Shown here: positions 7,438 through 15,627 of the stretch, one piece after another | Numbering within the stretch: position 1 is the first letter of the stretch | Layout of the letters: each line of letters begins with the position of its first letter | Assembly: GCA_009777485.1 (NCBI GenBank) | Contig: WRLT01000001.1 | Location: forward strand, 434,001-498,000 | Origin: Bacillota bacterium | GTDB lineage: Bacteria > Bacillota > Clostridia > Christensenellales > Pumilibacteraceae | Direction of reading: 5' to 3' | DNA: 64,000 nt | The notes under the pieces: model-generated | The model's database searches: none | What the model saw: the letters and a program-made list of their open reading frames with translations, nothing else | What the model was told of the DNA's origin: nothing | Program-made: the position numbers and the translations under genes

Positions 7438-7722
7438 CTAGCCTAAACGCTGGGTTTTAAAACGAATCACGTGGTCGGCTATCCTCATGCGGCGTTCTAG
7501 CTCGGCCGGGAATTCGGGCTTTGCTTTAAACGTCATGAGTACGTAATATCCGTCTTTTTTGTAGTCAATCGGATAGGCGAACTTTTTAACGCCCCATTTG
7601 TCTACTTTTTCCGTCTCGCCGCCGTTTTCTGCTACTGCCGCCGAATATTTGTTAATTTCGGCTTCGCGCGCTTCGTCTTCGAGTTTAGAAGAAAGGATAT
7701 ACAGCACTTCGTATCGATTCAT
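7438..7722 (-). CDS. rpsF: Ribosomal protein bS6
   Basis: 94 residues with S6 hallmarks MNRYEVLYILSSKLEDE, KWGVKKFAYPIDYKKDGYYVLM and ERRMRIADHVIRF. ATG follows AAGGAGGT. First gene of rpsF-ssb-rpsR, with a clear promoter at 7818-7846 and a structured leader that may be the autoregulatory S6:S18 site known in many bacteria. Confidence 0.95.
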   Translation of the reverse strand: MNRYEVLYILSSKLEDEAREAEINKYSAAVAENGGETEKVDKWGVKKFAYPIDYKKDGYYVLMTFKAKPEFPAELERRMRIADHVIRFKTQRLG

Positions 7723-7750
7723 TTTTCTACTACCTCCTTATGGACTAACG

Positions 7751-7811
7751 ACCCTTAAAAGCTTAGGCGCATTAAAAGGGTAAGGATTGCCGCCCCATAT
7801 TTTGGGACGGC
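7751..7811 (-). promoter_or_regulatory. Structured rpsF leader, possible S6:S18 autoregulatory RNA
   Basis: The transcript starts near 7811 and immediately forms GCCGTCCC-aaaatat-GGGGCGGC (7789-7811); a second hairpin uses ACCCTT / AAGGGT at 7751-7781. Established knowledge: S6:S18 binds a leader RNA with a CCG element in many phyla. Assignment here is inferred from position and structure only. Confidence 0.4.
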
Positions 7812-7817
7812 TTAGTT

Positions 7818-7846
7818 ATTATACTCTATCATAAACTAAAAAGCAA
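7818..7846 (-). promoter_or_regulatory. rpsF operon promoter
   Basis: Minus strand TTGCTT (7841-7846), 17 bp, TATAAT (7818-7823). Predicted start near 7811, about 90 nt before rpsF. Confidence 0.75.
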
Positions 7847-7883
7847 GTTTTTTTACAAGGGTTTTTTTGCGGGCTTTAAAACT

Positions 7884-8081
7884 TTAAGCGGCGGCAATGT
7901 AGTCATCAATTTCGCCTATCGTATATAATGGGCCTGTGCAGTGCAGCGCATCGTAGCAATCGTAAATAAAGTCCCAAATTTTATGCTGGGTAAATAATGC
8001 TGCAATTTGTTTGCCAGACAGCCCTTTGTTTTCTCGGTATATCTCTACGCAATATGCCATAAATTTTAATATTTTTTCCAT
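7884..8081 (-). CDS. DUF3791-like small protein, 65 aa
   Basis: Short helical protein resembling DUF3791 (MEKILKFMAYCVEIYRENKGLSGKQIAALF, YDALHCTGPLYTIGEIDDYI). Its start lies 1 nt after the stop of the preceding gene, so the two are translationally coupled. Third gene of an operon headed by a DUF3990 ADP-ribosyltransferase-fold protein. Members of these families commonly sit together in gut Firmicutes. An antitoxin or partner role is inference. Confidence 0.7.
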   Translation of the reverse strand: MEKILKFMAYCVEIYRENKGLSGKQIAALFTQHKIWDFIYDCYDALHCTGPLYTIGEIDDYIAAA

Positions 8082-8082
8082 A

Positions 8083-8322
8083 CTATTGCTCCTGTGGGAA
8101 TGTAATCATTCCGCTTGTAAGCTCTTCATCTAAAAGGTCATATATCATATCCGCACTCATATGCCAAAGCTTTGACCCCTCGTCCGACAAAATATCATAA
8201 ACCCTGGACGTGTAAAATGTTTTTGCCGCATCCTCGTAAGAAAGGTTTTTTTTGTTTATTAGCATGGTTAAAACCTTTCCGCCAATAATCGTTAATATAG
8301 AAGGTAATTTTTTCTGCTCCAT
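8083..8322 (-). CDS. Small helical partner protein, 79 aa
   Basis: No firm family. Helical, with YEDAAKTFYTSRVYDILSDEGSKLWHMSADMIYDLL, a pattern reminiscent of DUF3791-associated proteins. Lies between the DUF3990 gene (10 bp gap, AGGGGGC ribosome site) and the DUF3791-like gene (1 nt gap). Probably part of the same functional module. Confidence 0.65.
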   Translation of the reverse strand: MEQKKLPSILTIIGGKVLTMLINKKNLSYEDAAKTFYTSRVYDILSDEGSKLWHMSADMIYDLLDEELTSGMITFPQEQ

Positions 8323-8332
8323 AAGCCCCCTT

Positions 8333-8815
8333 TTATAAAAGCACGGTTTGCTTATATTTTAATAATGATAACGCTTGGGGATTTGTAAAAACATATTGGT
8401 CGTGCAGCCTTTTTGTTAACAACCGCGCTATGGTTTCTTGCTTGGTTATAAAACCGCCCTCGTAAATTTGCAGCGTGCCAAAAACATCGTCGTTTGCAAC
8501 GGGCCCGATAATTAAATCGTATTGCTCTTTAAAATAAGCCTTTTTTCGATTTGCAATTACAAAATCCAACCACGCTTCGTTTGCGGAGTCAAACACCAAT
8601 GTTTTTAAGGTGTTTGCTTTTTCTATATCAAAATCATATACGCTTACAATCCTGTCTTTGGATTTATTGCGCCTGTTGACAATCGCGGTAAATCCGCCCG
8701 CCTGCTCCTTAGAAGAGGTAGTATAAAACCCATAACCAAAATCCATTGCCCGTCCTACGGTAGTTAAAATTTTGGGCTCTTTAACCTCTACATCACTGCC
8801 ATGGAATAATTGCAT
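8333..8815 (-). CDS. DUF3990 protein, ADP-ribosyltransferase-like fold
   Basis: 160 residues. N-terminal MQLFHGSDVEVKEPKIL followed by GRAMDFGYGFYTTSSKEQAGGF matches DUF3990, whose members have an ADP-ribosyltransferase-like fold (family knowledge); the HG and GFYTT positions would be the NAD-binding His and Tyr. First gene of a three-gene unit with two small helical proteins, arranged like a toxin with partners. No ribosome site: the -10 TATACT ends 6 nt before ATG (promoter at 8822-8850), predicting a leaderless mRNA. Actual toxicity is not shown by sequence. Confidence 0.7.
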   Translation of the reverse strand: MQLFHGSDVEVKEPKILTTVGRAMDFGYGFYTTSSKEQAGGFTAIVNRRNKSKDRIVSVYDFDIEKANTLKTLVFDSANEAWLDFVIANRKKAYFKEQYDLIIGPVANDDVFGTLQIYEGGFITKQETIARLLTKRLHDQYVFTNPQALSLLKYKQTVLL

Positions 8816-8821
8816 ATTTTT

Positions 8822-8850
8822 AGTATACTACACTTTTTGCCTTTTTGCAA
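8822..8850 (-). promoter_or_regulatory. Leaderless-type promoter of DUF3990 gene
   Basis: Minus strand TTGCAA (8845-8850), 17 bp, TATACT (8822-8827), then AAAAAT and the ATG. The transcription start should coincide with the start codon. Confidence 0.7.
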
Positions 8851-9019
8851 GTCAATTTTTTAAAGGCTTTTGCCTTTCTCGGTTTTTGCGGCTGACACAG
8901 CGCGAAGGAATTTTTGCGATTTTTAAAAATCCTTGCAAAACTGCTTTACTAAAAGTTTGGCGGTATTGTATACTGTTATATATAACATATTTTTGCTTTT
9001 AGCTAAAAGGAGAATTTTT

Positions 9020-10297
9020 ATGAAACTAAAATCGCTGGACTGCCCCAACTGCGGCAACAATGTAGACATCAAAAACGAAGAACAGAAATTTGTTTTTTGC
9101 AGCCAATGCGGAAGTAAGCTTGCCGTAGACGACGGTGTGCAAAAGATTGAACATACGCACAAGGGCGAAGTAACGCACAAGGTGGAGGATTTAGAAAAAT
9201 TAGAAGAGTTAAAGACGCACCTTAAAACGGCAGGCGGAGGCTCTCAGCTATCCAAAGCCGCAAGCTTAGCGGAGTCGGGCTTTTTAGCACTCCGAACGGG
9301 CGACATCGAAAAGGCCGACCAAAAGTTTGACGAGGCGGTAGACATCTACCACGAATGCAGACTTGCGCTATTAGGCAAGGTTATTACGGGAAACGCCTCT
9401 ACCAATCAAGCCTATGTAGAAATGTTGCAAGAGGGCGCGCTGACGGACGTCGAAAAAAACGTACTTAAAAAGCATAAAGATTTATCCAACTTATTTGCCT
9501 GTGTTTTTGCCAAATCGGGCTTAGCGGAACATATGCAGTTTTTGATATCCGTTTTAACCGAAATCGACGCCGTGTATATCTTAGACCGCGCGCACGAGGG
9601 CGAACCGACCTACTACAACGGATATACCCCGCTGCAAAACGCGGTGATGTTTTATAAAACTCCAATTGTGCAAATGCTGTTAGACTGCGGCGCAGACCCT
9701 AACGTAATAGCAAGCAACCAAACCCCGATGGGCCTGTTAGCAGAATCGTATTTCGGCTATTCGGACGGCTGTAAAGAAAAAGGCGAAACCCCCGACCCCT
9801 TGCACGAGGAGGAAATGTTTATCGCCTTATTAGACGCAGGCGCAGACGTTAATATTATCGGCACGACTATGAATTCGATGTATCAAGAGGATACGACTTA
9901 CGGAGTTACGCCCGCACAAGCTATTATTGCAAAGGGCGAAATCGGCGCGGCAAAGTTATTACTAGAAAGAAAGCTTTTCGACCCCAACGCAGAAACCGAA
10001 GAAACGGGCATCGTAAATTTTAAAATGGCGATTTGGTACGACGAATACGAAATGGCGGATTTTTTATGTCAAAACGGCGCAGACGTTTTACTGATAAGCA
10101 AAGACATGGGCAGCCCGATAGACAGCGCGCTTTCACGCGCCGTTAAAGACAAAAGCAGTAAAATGGTAGAAATCCTGCTGCGCTACATTCCCAAAACCAA
10201 GCCCGCAATTAAATACGTAAAAGGCATTTTAAAAATTTACAAAAAAACTATGCCCAAGGATATGCCGCCGCTGTTTAAGGCCGCATTAAAGGGCTAA
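9020..10297 (+). CDS. Zinc-ribbon / ankyrin-repeat protein, 425 aa
   Basis: ATG after AAAAGGAGAA. The N-terminus is a zinc ribbon (CPNCGNN, then CSQCG), followed by a helical region with a TPR-like segment (GFLALRTGDIEKADQKFDEAVDIYHECR) and several ankyrin repeats (NGYTPLQNAVMFYKTPIVQM with GADPNV; GADVNII; GVTPAQAIIAKGEIGAAKLL; NGADVLL). No signal peptide, so cytoplasmic. Likely a protein-protein interaction module; partner unknown. A plausible promoter is TTTACT (8945-8950), 18 bp, TATACT (8969-8974). It ends with its own terminator. Confidence 0.75.
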   Translation: MKLKSLDCPNCGNNVDIKNEEQKFVFCSQCGSKLAVDDGVQKIEHTHKGEVTHKVEDLEKLEELKTHLKTAGGGSQLSKAASLAESGFLALRTGDIEKADQKFDEAVDIYHECRLALLGKVITGNASTNQAYVEMLQEGALTDVEKNVLKKHKDLSNLFACVFAKSGLAEHMQFLISVLTEIDAVYILDRAHEGEPTYYNGYTPLQNAVMFYKTPIVQMLLDCGADPNVIASNQTPMGLLAESYFGYSDGCKEKGETPDPLHEEEMFIALLDAGADVNIIGTTMNSMYQEDTTYGVTPAQAIIAKGEIGAAKLLLERKLFDPNAETEETGIVNFKMAIWYDEYEMADFLCQNGADVLLISKDMGSPIDSALSRAVKDKSSKMVEILLRYIPKTKPAIKYVKGILKIYKKTMPKDMPPLFKAALKG

Positions 10298-10315
10298 ATA
10301 TTTTTTAAATACTTT

Positions 10316-10347
10316 GAAAAAATCTATGAATAATCGTAGATTTTTTC
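10316..10347 (+). terminator. Terminator after ankyrin gene
   Basis: Inverted repeat GAAAAAATCTA / TAGATTTTTTC around a 10-nt loop, ending in a T-run. AT-rich stem, so moderate strength. Confidence 0.6.
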
Positions 10348-10366
10348 ATTTCGTTGAAAAAATTAC

Positions 10367-10395
10367 TTGACAGCAACTAGCTATGCACCTATAAT
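10367..10395 (+). promoter_or_regulatory. Consensus promoter of ATPase gene
   Basis: TTGACA (10367-10372), exactly 17 bp, TATAAT (10390-10395); perfect housekeeping consensus, followed by GGAGGTG and ATG at 10417. Confidence 0.85.
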
Positions 10396-10416
10396 AAAGG
10401 CTACGGAGGTGTTTTT

Positions 10417-11700
10417 ATGAAACACTATATTTTGCGTAACCACTATTTAAAAAAGCTGTCCGCGCTTAAAGAAAAAAACGTAATCAAAGTTATTACGGGG
10501 GTGCGCCGCAGCGGAAAGTCTGTATTGATGCAGCAATATCAAAACGAACTGATAAACAGCGGCGTTAAGGCTAAACAAATACTATCGCTCAATTTTGAAA
10601 AATTAGAAAATGAGGAATTGTTAGATTACAAAAAATTGCATGACTATATTTGTCAGCGTTTAAACCCTGACGGCTACTCGTACATCTTTTTAGACGAAAT
10701 TCAAATGGTGCAAGGCTTTCAAAAAACCGTAGACAGCCTCTATACAAAAGAAAATGTAGATATCTATATTACAGGCTCAAACTCTTATTTGCTATCGGGC
10801 GAATTAGCAACCCTGCTCAGCGGACGGTATATTCCTATCCATATACTGCCGCTGTCGTTTAGCGAATATGCGGACGCATTTTTATTAAAGCATAATAGAG
10901 TTACTTTATCAAATCCTTATTCTATCGCAAACGACATCAGCGGAAACAGTAATAAAAATCTGATTATCAATCCCCAACAGCTGTTCAGCGATTATTTAAA
11001 ACTCGGTTCGTTTCCGCAAATCGTAGAATTTGATTCTCAACAGACATCGTATGAATATTTAGACAGCTTATACAACACGGTAATCGTTAAGGATATTTGC
11101 GGCAGAGAAAAAACGGTTGACGTAGGAGTTTTAACAAGCCTTACAAAATTTATATTCCACAACATAGGCAGTCTTGTTTCGTCTACGACCATTGCAAACA
11201 CGCTAACCTCAAACAACCGAAAAACAAGCTACAATACGGTAGAAAAATATCTTAACTTTTTAAAGGACAGCTACATTATATACGAAGTCGGACGTTACGA
11301 CGTAAAGGGCAAACAGCACCTTAAACAAAACGCAAAATATTACGCCGTAGATACAGGGCTTAGAAATATGCTGCTTGCCAACAAAGACACCGACATAGGG
11401 CATCTTTTAGAAAACACGGTTTTTTTAGAACTTTTGCGTCGCGGATACAAAATATCCGTAGGTAAGGTGGATACAAAAGAAATTGATTTTATTGCCGAAA
11501 ACGAAAACGGCATCGAATATTATCAAGTAGCCGCAAGCGTATTAGACCCTGCAACGCTTGCAAGAGAAATAGAACCGCTTAACGGCATAAAAGACCATTT
11601 TCCTAAATATATCCTTAGTTTGGACAACTACACGGCAAACCTCACGCATAACGGCATAAGGGTGGTAAACGCAATAGATTTTTTTATGCAAAAGTTTTAG
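10417..11700 (+). CDS. AAA-type ATP-binding protein (AAA_14 plus DUF4143)
   Basis: 427 residues. Walker A GVRRSGKSVLMQQY, Walker B YIFLDEIQMV, sensor ITGSNSYLLSGELATLLSGR, then a C-terminal DUF4143 region with a nuclease-like strand (SVGKVDTKEIDFIAEN). This family is widespread and mobile; function is not settled, and a defence or toxin-linked role is often suggested. A distant paralogue of the same architecture is at 52104-53390. It has a perfect consensus promoter and strong ribosome site. Confidence 0.85.
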   Translation: MKHYILRNHYLKKLSALKEKNVIKVITGVRRSGKSVLMQQYQNELINSGVKAKQILSLNFEKLENEELLDYKKLHDYICQRLNPDGYSYIFLDEIQMVQGFQKTVDSLYTKENVDIYITGSNSYLLSGELATLLSGRYIPIHILPLSFSEYADAFLLKHNRVTLSNPYSIANDISGNSNKNLIINPQQLFSDYLKLGSFPQIVEFDSQQTSYEYLDSLYNTVIVKDICGREKTVDVGVLTSLTKFIFHNIGSLVSSTTIANTLTSNNRKTSYNTVEKYLNFLKDSYIIYEVGRYDVKGKQHLKQNAKYYAVDTGLRNMLLANKDTDIGHLLENTVFLELLRRGYKISVGKVDTKEIDFIAENENGIEYYQVAASVLDPATLAREIEPLNGIKDHFPKYILSLDNYTANLTHNGIRVVNAIDFFMQKF

Positions 11701-11701
11701 G

Positions 11702-13411
11702 CTAACCCAAATAAACTATTTCTGCGTCGCATTGTAATCTCCATTCACTTCCCCATGCTAAGTCTGCATCGGCTTCGGAGGCAAAGCCCATAATGTAAAT
11801 GGTTTGGTCGGATGTCCAATTGCCGAATACCGCCCGATGCGGTGAAACCGCAGTAGTGCCTATAAACGTAACGCTTGAGGGAATTTCAATAGTAAGACTT
11901 ACACAATTCCAAAAAGCACTTCCTTGTATAGCCGTAACGCTTGAGGGAATCTCAATGTTGGTTAGCTTAACACAACGATGAAACAAGCCGCGCTCAATAG
12001 TTTCAAGCTGACTGCCGATTTCAAAAGCTACGGTTTCCAAATTAATGCAATCCGCGAATGCAAATGCTTCGATAGTCTTTACGCTTGCGGGAATGGTTAT
12101 GTCGGTTAAAGCGTAACAAAACGAAAACGCGTCTCTGCCGATATACTCTAACGTGCTGCCGCTTTCAAAAATTACGGTTTCAAGATTTTCACAGAAACTA
12201 AATGCATCGTAACCTATGGCGGTAATATGCGCAGGGATAGTTACGCTTGTAAGACCGCTATGCGAAAACAAACCCTCACTAATCACCGTTATGCTTGAGT
12301 CAAAAATAAAATCCATGCTTTCTAACGCGGTACACATAACAAACGCATATTCACCGATGTAGGTAACGCTTGCGGGAATGGTTATGTCGGTTAAAGCGGT
12401 ACTTAGTATGAAAGCCGAGTCGTCGATATGCGTCAAATTATTGCCTACAACGAATACGCTTTCAAGGAACATACTACTCATACTACTAATTGTGGTTACG
12501 GGCAAGCGGTTATAATAAGCGGGAATTACTGCATGGGTAAGCCAACTATCTGACAAGCTTACCTGATATTCTGTACCGTTGTCATTAAGTTTATAAAACA
12601 ACCCCACCGAACCTAGCGCGTATGCGGTGCGCGTTTCTTTATGCGCGCTATTATTTCTGCAAATTCTAGTTTCGATACCGTCGTCTGTTTCGGTAGGCGG
12701 AGTGGTAGCCACCCACTCACTCCAATCGTGTCCTAAGGCGGGAATCACGGTGCGTGTTTGGGTAAGCCCGCAGTTTTTGCAGACCCGCGTTTCTACGCCT
12801 TCTGTATCGCACGTAGGCGCGGCAGTTACTACCCAATCGTTAAAATCGTGCCCTAGTGCAGGTACTGAACGTATATCCGTATGGAGGTTATCGTGTATAC
12901 AAATTTTAATTTCTACGCCCGTAGCGGTACAGGTAGGCGCGGTATCGGTAATCCAATCACTCCAATCGTGCCCTAGTGCGTCTATACGTATCGTTTCGGT
13001 GTGCGTGCTGTCGTGCTTACAAAATCTAATGCCTGCGCCGTCTGTATGACAGGTAGGCGCGTTTAAGATTTGCCAATCGCCCCAATCATGCCCTAAGGCG
13101 GAAATCGGGCGCACGTCTACATTTAAGCAATCGTTGCAGGTTCGGGTTTCTACGCCCGCGACTAAGCAAGTCGGCGCGGTGGTTTCTACCCAATCGTTCC
13201 AATCGTGCGGAAGAAGGGCAACCGCGCGCGTTTCTATAACCGCGCCGTTTTTATCAAACCTTACCTCTATGCCCTCTGTTTCGCACGTAGGCGCGGTAGT
13301 TAAAACCCAATCGTCCAACTCTTGCGTAGATAAAAGGCCGTTACACGCCGCAAAAGAAAACGCAAACAGTACTACTATTATGGCTATCGCATATTTTTTT
13401 ATAGGTTTCAT
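11702..13411 (-). CDS. Lipoprotein with APTC-type repeats and BspA-like leucine-rich repeats
   Basis: 569 residues. Lipoprotein signal with lipobox SFAAC. Residues about 30-270 carry six degenerate repeats built on DW..WV.T.APTC...GVETR.C with alternating cysteines. The second half is BspA-like LRR_5 (ITIPASVTYIGEYAF, SSVTAIQGSAFWNC), surface repeats often used in adhesion or carbohydrate contact. ATG at 13411; a GTG one codon upstream is equally possible, both served by AAGGAG. Convergent, 1 bp from the ATPase gene. Confidence 0.85.
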   Translation of the reverse strand: MKPIKKYAIAIIVVLFAFSFAACNGLLSTQELDDWVLTTAPTCETEGIEVRFDKNGAVIETRAVALLPHDWNDWVETTAPTCLVAGVETRTCNDCLNVDVRPISALGHDWGDWQILNAPTCHTDGAGIRFCKHDSTHTETIRIDALGHDWSDWITDTAPTCTATGVEIKICIHDNLHTDIRSVPALGHDFNDWVVTAAPTCDTEGVETRVCKNCGLTQTRTVIPALGHDWSEWVATTPPTETDDGIETRICRNNSAHKETRTAYALGSVGLFYKLNDNGTEYQVSLSDSWLTHAVIPAYYNRLPVTTISSMSSMFLESVFVVGNNLTHIDDSAFILSTALTDITIPASVTYIGEYAFVMCTALESMDFIFDSSITVISEGLFSHSGLTSVTIPAHITAIGYDAFSFCENLETVIFESGSTLEYIGRDAFSFCYALTDITIPASVKTIEAFAFADCINLETVAFEIGSQLETIERGLFHRCVKLTNIEIPSSVTAIQGSAFWNCVSLTIEIPSSVTFIGTTAVSPHRAVFGNWTSDQTIYIMGFASEADADLAWGSEWRLQCDAEIVYLG

Positions 13412-13494
13412 CACCGCCGTACTCCTTAAAAAAGTTCTTATCTTTCAGTATAGCCCCTTTGAGTGCGGCTGTCAAGATGTATTTAAAAAATTTT

Positions 13495-14517
13495 TTACAT
13501 TTTAACTAATACTTTTATATACTTGTTAGGGTGTTCTACTTGTTCTTTTAACATTGCGCCCGCCGCATCGAAAGGGATTTCTTTGCTAATCAGCGGCGTA
13601 GGGGTTATCATTTTATTTGCCAGCATATTGATAGCGGACGGAATTTGCTTTGCGCCGCTGCACACTCCGCGCACGGTAAGCTGTCGGTTAAAAATCTGAT
13701 GCAGGGTAGTAGAGGAAAAATCGGGCTTTGTGCCGCACCAGCCTGCTACTGCCACGCGTCCGTTAGGTGCGACGTAATCGAAACAGCGTCCTAACGGAAC
13801 GGAGTCTGCGGAGTTATGGCAAAGCGTTTCTGCCATATTGCCGCCCGTAAGCGAATATATTTTTTTCTGCACGTCCTCCTCTACCCCGTTTATGCAGTAG
13901 TACACGCCCAACTCTTCGGCCAATTTTAAGCGGTCGCTGCGCGTATCCACTAAAATAGGGACGGCCTGATAATACATGGCGGCCTGCGCTAAAATCACGC
14001 CGATAACGCTTGCGCCCATAATAACTAAATGTTCGCCCTTTTGCAGCCCCAGTTTAGATACAATGGTAAGGGCAAGCGCGGCGTGCCCTGCAAAAACCGC
14101 CTCTGTGTTCTGTACGCGGTCGGGCAGCTTAAAGACATCTTCGGCGCGGATAATAGCAAAGTCGGACAGCAAGCCGTCTTCACTTAACCCGTAGGATTTA
14201 GGTTCGATGCAGTCTGTTGCGCGCCCGCCTTTACACGAATCGCAGTTATCGCAAAAGATAAACGGGTCTATGGCTACGCGGTCTCCGCGCACAACGCCCG
14301 TTACGTTTTCGCCCGTTTCGGTTACTAAGCCTACTCCCTGCCTCCCTAAGGTGAACGGAAATTTTTTAGGCTTAATGCTGCCCGAATACAAAAGACGGTC
14401 TGTCGAGGACAGCGCGGAATATAAAAGCTTAACTTTAACATAGTCCGCCTCAGCGGGGCGTGCGGCGATTTCTTCCAGTCTTACCGCGCCAGACTCTATT
14501 ATTCTCCATGCCTTCAT
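13495..14517 (-). CDS. Zinc-type alcohol dehydrogenase-like oxidoreductase
   Basis: 340 residues, MDR superfamily. GroES-like N-terminal domain with FTLGRQGVGLV and structural zinc motif CDNCDSCKGGRATDC, then a Rossmann domain (GASVIGVILAQAA). In the usual GHE zinc/catalytic position it has GRQG, so the catalytic zinc site may be altered. Substrate not predictable. ATG at 14517 gives the normal MKAW start. There is no ribosome site; the promoter's -10 box ends 6 nt before ATG, so the mRNA should be leaderless. Confidence 0.8.
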   Translation of the reverse strand: MKAWRIIESGAVRLEEIAARPAEADYVKVKLLYSALSSTDRLLYSGSIKPKKFPFTLGRQGVGLVTETGENVTGVVRGDRVAIDPFIFCDNCDSCKGGRATDCIEPKSYGLSEDGLLSDFAIIRAEDVFKLPDRVQNTEAVFAGHAALALTIVSKLGLQKGEHLVIMGASVIGVILAQAAMYYQAVPILVDTRSDRLKLAEELGVYYCINGVEEDVQKKIYSLTGGNMAETLCHNSADSVPLGRCFDYVAPNGRVAVAGWCGTKPDFSSTTLHQIFNRQLTVRGVCSGAKQIPSAINMLANKMITPTPLISKEIPFDAAGAMLKEQVEHPNKYIKVLVKM

Positions 14518-14523
14518 GTAAAA

Positions 14524-14552
14524 AGTATAGCATAGTTTAAGCAAATACGCAA
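14524..14552 (-). promoter_or_regulatory. Leaderless-type promoter of dehydrogenase gene
   Basis: Minus strand TTGCGT (14547-14552), 17 bp, TATACT (14524-14529), then TTTTAC and ATG. Confidence 0.7.
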
Positions 14553-14609
14553 ATGATTTACCGCGCACGGCAATTTTTAATCTTTTTTTAATAATTGCAG
14601 GTTTTCGAC

Positions 14610-14638
14610 TTGACAGCCCGCTTTTAACGTGGTACAAT
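14610..14638 (+). promoter_or_regulatory. Promoter of the initiator tRNA locus
   Basis: TTGACA (14610-14615), 17 bp, TACAAT (14633-14638). Transcription would start near 14645 and run through both tandem repeat units before the intact tRNA at 14905. Confidence 0.75.
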
Positions 14639-14660
14639 ACAATTCTTACTGCAACGCGTT

Positions 14661-14932
14661 GGGCTCCTAGCCAGCGGAGGCGTAGCCGACGCGCCGCCAC
14701 GAAGCGCAAGCGAAGTATAACCCAAAAATTATCCTCAATTCAATTTCTTAGCCTAAACCCTATGTAACGCGGGATGGAGCAATCGGTAGCTCGTTAAGGG
14801 CTCCTAGCCAGCGGAGGCGTAGCCGACGCGCCGCCACGAAGCGCAAGCGAAGTATAACCCAAAAATTATCCGCAATTCAATTTCCTAGCCTAAACCCTAT
14901 ATAACGCGGGATGGAGCAATCGGTAGCTCGTT
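14661..14932 (+). repeat. Two 135-bp tandem units carrying broken tRNA-fMet copies
   Basis: Units 14661-14795 and 14798-14932 differ at three positions and are joined by AA. Each holds GGGCTC, a 50-nt insertion (14667-14716, 14804-14853), then ATAACCCAAA, an unrelated spacer, and the 5' half of tRNA-fMet. The insertion point falls between C34 and A35 of the CAT anticodon. The last 5' half continues into the intact gene. Confidence 0.9.
14768..14803 (+). pseudogene. Truncated tRNA-fMet copy
   Basis: Same 5' half as the intact tRNA (acceptor strand, D arm and CTCGTT), then an extra AA, GGGCTC and the 50-nt insertion. The T arm and 3' acceptor strand are missing. Confidence 0.8.
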
Positions 14933-14980
14933 GGGCTCATAACCCAAAGGTTGGTGGTTCGAGTCCGCCTCCCGCAACCA
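14905..14980 (+). tRNA. Initiator tRNA-fMet (CAT)
   Basis: Cloverleaf is complete with encoded CCA. Initiator marks: C1-A72 mismatch at the acceptor end and three G-C pairs in the anticodon stem (GGG...CCC around CTCATAA). Preceded by tandem partial copies, followed by a terminator. Confidence 0.95.
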
Positions 14981-14996
14981 AACGTTAACACGTCCC

Positions 14997-15028
14997 GAAA
15001 ATGCCCTATGGTAACATGGGGCATTTTC
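14997..15028 (+). terminator. Terminator after tRNA-fMet
   Basis: Stem GAAAATGCCC / GGGCATTTTC with a loop of 12 nt, located 16 nt past the CCA end. Confidence 0.7.
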
Positions 15029-15060
15029 ATTTCGGAAGAATTTGCCAAGTGCTCGATTTC

Positions 15061-15089
15061 TTGACCAAAGCGCAATTTTACGCTATAAT
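15061..15089 (+). promoter_or_regulatory. Promoter of 15114 gene
   Basis: TTGACC (15061-15066), 17 bp, TATAAT (15084-15089), followed by AAAGGAGAG and ATG. Confidence 0.75.
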
Positions 15090-15113
15090 ACAATCGGCAA
15101 AGGAGAGCATTTT

Positions 15114-15485
15114 ATGATTTCTATAAAATTTGACCGTGATAGCGTTTGTATGGGGGACGATTGCAAATCTCATGCCGTGTCGCTTGAAGTTGATGAAAAA
15201 ATGACCGTTGACTGTTTAATCAGTCTTTTGTATTCAAAGCCAAATGCGATTGCAAAAATCAGCGGCGGTAAAGCAACATGGATTTTGCAAATTAAAAACG
15301 GAGAATACTATATAGACCTTGCAGTATTTACAGAGCAATGGAAATCAGCAAAATTGCTTAAAGATTTATTTGCTACTGTCGGTGAGATTGTAGACTTTTA
15401 CAAACCGACTGAATTTTTCGCAAAATATTTAGCACAAAAAAATCCTAACAAAGTATATAAAAGTTTAGAAATGTTGAGGCGGTAG
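15114..15485 (+). CDS. Hypothetical protein, 123 aa
   Basis: Not recognised. ATG at 15114 after AAAGGAGAG, with its own promoter. Soluble, with an N-terminal ISIKFDRDSVCMGDDC segment and a region alternating short strands and helices. No signal peptide. Stands alone between tRNA-fMet and a giant surface protein. Confidence 0.65.
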   Translation: MISIKFDRDSVCMGDDCKSHAVSLEVDEKMTVDCLISLLYSKPNAIAKISGGKATWILQIKNGEYYIDLAVFTEQWKSAKLLKDLFATVGEIVDFYKPTEFFAKYLAQKNPNKVYKSLEMLRR

Positions 15486-15542
15486 TGATGAATTTTTGCT
15501 GCTAAATTAAATCAACCGCCTTTATTAATTTACTATAATTAT

Positions 15543-15571
15543 TTGACTTTTGCATTATATCACGATATAAT
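15543..15571 (+). promoter_or_regulatory. Promoter of giant surface protein gene
   Basis: TTGACT (15543-15548), 17 bp, TATAAT (15566-15571), about 56 bp before the ATG. Confidence 0.7.
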
Positions 15572-15627
15572 TAAATAAGATACTACATACTAACTTATAC
15601 TTTAACACTATTTAAAGGACTAGAAAA

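Noticed and set aside
14890-15093. Minus-strand ORF across tRNA-fMet
   Set aside because: Antisense of the tRNA and its terminator; no promoter or ribosome site.
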